Position numbers and translations under genes: made by a program. A DNA stretch of 64,000 bases from Daucus carota subsp. sativus (taxonomy: Eukaryota; Streptophyta; Magnoliopsida; Apiales; Apiaceae): assembly GCF_001625215.2 (NCBI RefSeq), contig NC_030385.2, forward strand, positions 4,395,135 through 4,459,134, given 5' to 3'. Positions 62,218 through 64,000 of this stretch are shown here, in pieces; within the stretch, counting starts at the first letter, position 1, and each line of letters opens with the position of its first letter. The notes beneath the pieces were generated by a model. That model saw only the letters and a list, made by a program, of their open reading frames with translations, did no database searches and was not told the DNA's origin.

Positions 62218-64000
62218 CTCCCCCTTGGATGACTTGTACTAACATCATGCCTCATTAAAACCTTACTAGGAAAAACCCGGTGGGAAAAACCCTAGTGAAG
62301 GAAAAAGAGTACATGTGTTCTACATAGTTTAAAATAATGTCTCCCCCTCATTTTAACATAACTACAAGATGTCCCGAAGTTTGCGCATTCCAATCTTGTG
62401 TACTAACTTCTCGAAAGAAGATGTTGGAAGTGCTTTTGTAAACAAATCTGCTGGATTTTCACATGAGCGAATTTGACAAACATTAATATCTCCCCTCTGC
62501 TGAAGTTCGTGAGTGAAGAAGAATTTCGGATCAATGTGCTTTGTTCGATCTCCTTTAATGTAGCCTTCCCTGGTCTGAGTGATACATGCTTCATTATCTT
62601 CGTAAAGAATAGTAGGAGTTCCTTTATTAACTGAAAGACCACATGATTCTCGAATATGATGGACCAAAGACCTTAGCCACACGCATTCCCGGCTAGTTTC
62701 ATGTAGTGCCAATAATTCAGCATGATTCGAAGAAGTTGCTGCAAGAGTCTGCTTTGTAGACCTCCAAGATATTGCGGTATCACCATATGTGAATACATAA
62801 CCTGTTTGAGATCTACCTTTGTGGGGATCAGACCGATATCCAGCATCTGCATAACCAACTAATTCAATTTTTGAGTCTTTAGAATAAAACAAACCCATAT
62901 CCATTGTTCCTCGAAGATATCTAAATATTTGTTTCACGCCAGTCCAATGTCTTCGAGTTGGAGCAGAACTATGTCTTGCCAAAAGGTTAACAATAAATGC
63001 AATATCGGGACGTGTACAATTGGCAAGATACATTAGTGCACCAATGGCACTAAGATATGGTACTTCAGGACCAAGAAGTTCTTCTCCCTTTTCTCTTGGG
63101 CGAAATGGATCCTTATTCTTTTCTAAGGATCGTACAACTATAGGTGTACTCACAGGATATGCCTTATCCATAATAAACCGTTTCAGAATCTTTTCAATAT
63201 ATGAAGACTGGTGGACAAAGATTCCTTTAGATAAATGTTCAACTTGAAAACCAAGACAGAGTTTTGTTTTACCCAAGTCTTTCATTTCAAACTCTCTTTT
63301 CAAATATCCAATCGTCTCATGAAGTTCATTTGGGGTTCCAATGATGTTTAAATCATCAACATATACTGCAATGATAGTAAACCCCAATTTTGTCCTTTTA
63401 ATAAAAACACATGGACATATTACATTATTGGTATATCCATCTTTCAAGAGATATTCACTGAGACGATTGTACCACATACGACCCGACTGTTTCAATCCGT
63501 ATAATGATCTCTGTAATTTAATTGAGTAAATCTCTCGGGGTCTTGAACTATATGCTTCAGGCATTTTTAACCCATCAGGGATTTTCATGTAAATGTCACT
63601 ATCGAGTGATCCATACAAGTAGGCAGTTACAACATCCATTAAATTCATTCGGAGCCCTTCTAGAATTGATAAACTTATTAAAAATCTGAATGTTGTTGCA
63701 TCCATTACCGGGGAATAAGTTTCTTCGTAATCGATTCCCGGTCTTTGTGAGAAGCCTTGAGCAACAAGGCGTGCCTTGTATCTCACAATTTCATTTTTCT
63801 CATTTCTTTTACGCACAAATACCCATCTATATCCGACGGGTTTTATACCTGCAGGTGTTTGGACAATAGGTCCAAAAACTTGGCGTTTTTCAAGTGATTT
63901 CAGTTCAGCTTCAATAGCTTCTTTCTATTTTGGCCAATCATTTCTTCTTTTACATTCATAGATTGATCTAGGTTCATGATCCTCGATTTCCTCAGAAATG
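61991..64000 (-). mobile_element. Ty1/copia LTR retrotransposon, 3' part (fossil)
   Basis: Minus-strand element running off the right edge of the window. The visible part holds the end of the integrase/reverse-transcriptase linker, the copia reverse transcriptase (VAQGFSQRPGIDYEETYSPV, LKQSGRMWYNRL, the catalytic YVDD) and RNase H (VGYADAGYRSDP, CQIRSCENPADLFTKALP), then the polypurine tract and 3' LTR. The long reverse transcriptase/RNase H frame (62362-63816) is open. About one interruption is visible towards the right edge, so the copy looks broken. Age cannot be judged without the other LTR. Confidence 0.9.

Overview
The window is eudicot nuclear DNA. It has AT-rich intergenic space, multi-exon genes with GT-AG introns, nuclear tRNA genes (one with a tRNA intron), plant-specific families (HD-Zip, WRKY, PPR, HVA22, LRR receptor kinase) and many short DNA transposons. 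The species cannot be named from the sequence alone. Exon joins below were made by eye: splice sites, reading phase and family resemblance agree at every junction given.

Layout. 1-4588 (+): 3' part of an LRR receptor-like kinase related to Arabidopsis At5g62710 and the FEI kinases, with three small TIR transposons in its introns. 6146-7723 (-): an HD-Zip class I gene of ATHB-1/HAT5 type, with a 28-codon uORF in its leader. 10231-10595: a hAT-type element. 11745-11817: tRNA-Ala(AGC). 12053-12361 (-): a small lysine-rich protein. 14023-14848 and 16085-16945 (-): two tandem RTM2-like small-heat-shock-domain genes with C-terminal membrane anchors. 18.6-33.4 kb: a transposon-dense block, mostly non-autonomous Helitrons of three related families, plus a long-TIR Mutator-like element. 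Inside it lie an intronless F-box gene (28668-29981, +) and the last exon of a DJ-1/PfpI gene (30722-30900, -). 33506-36299 (+): a group IIb WRKY gene (WRKY72 type), with one hAT element just upstream and another in intron 1. 36735-38594 (+): an E-type PPR gene that keeps its frame but has two in-frame stops. 40239-50669 (+): a complete 18-exon ABCA (ABC2-homologue) transporter. 51-54 kb: MITEs, a long-TIR element and tRNA-Tyr(GTA). 54.4-58.9 kb: no recognisable gene. 58944-61717 (-): a complete five-exon HVA22a-like gene. 61991-64000 (-): the 3' part of a Ty1/copia fossil, with its 3' LTR directly upstream of HVA22a in the same orientation.

The protein genes are unrelated neighbours, as is usual in plant chromosomes, and do not form a pathway. 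The strongest observations are the HD-Zip uORF, the Helitron families that share both termini, precise target-site duplications on seven TIR elements of the hAT, Mutator and Harbinger types, a GC splice donor abutting a (CT)n tract in the ABCA gene, and the two-stop PPR gene. I found no convincing evidence of a wholly new biological system.
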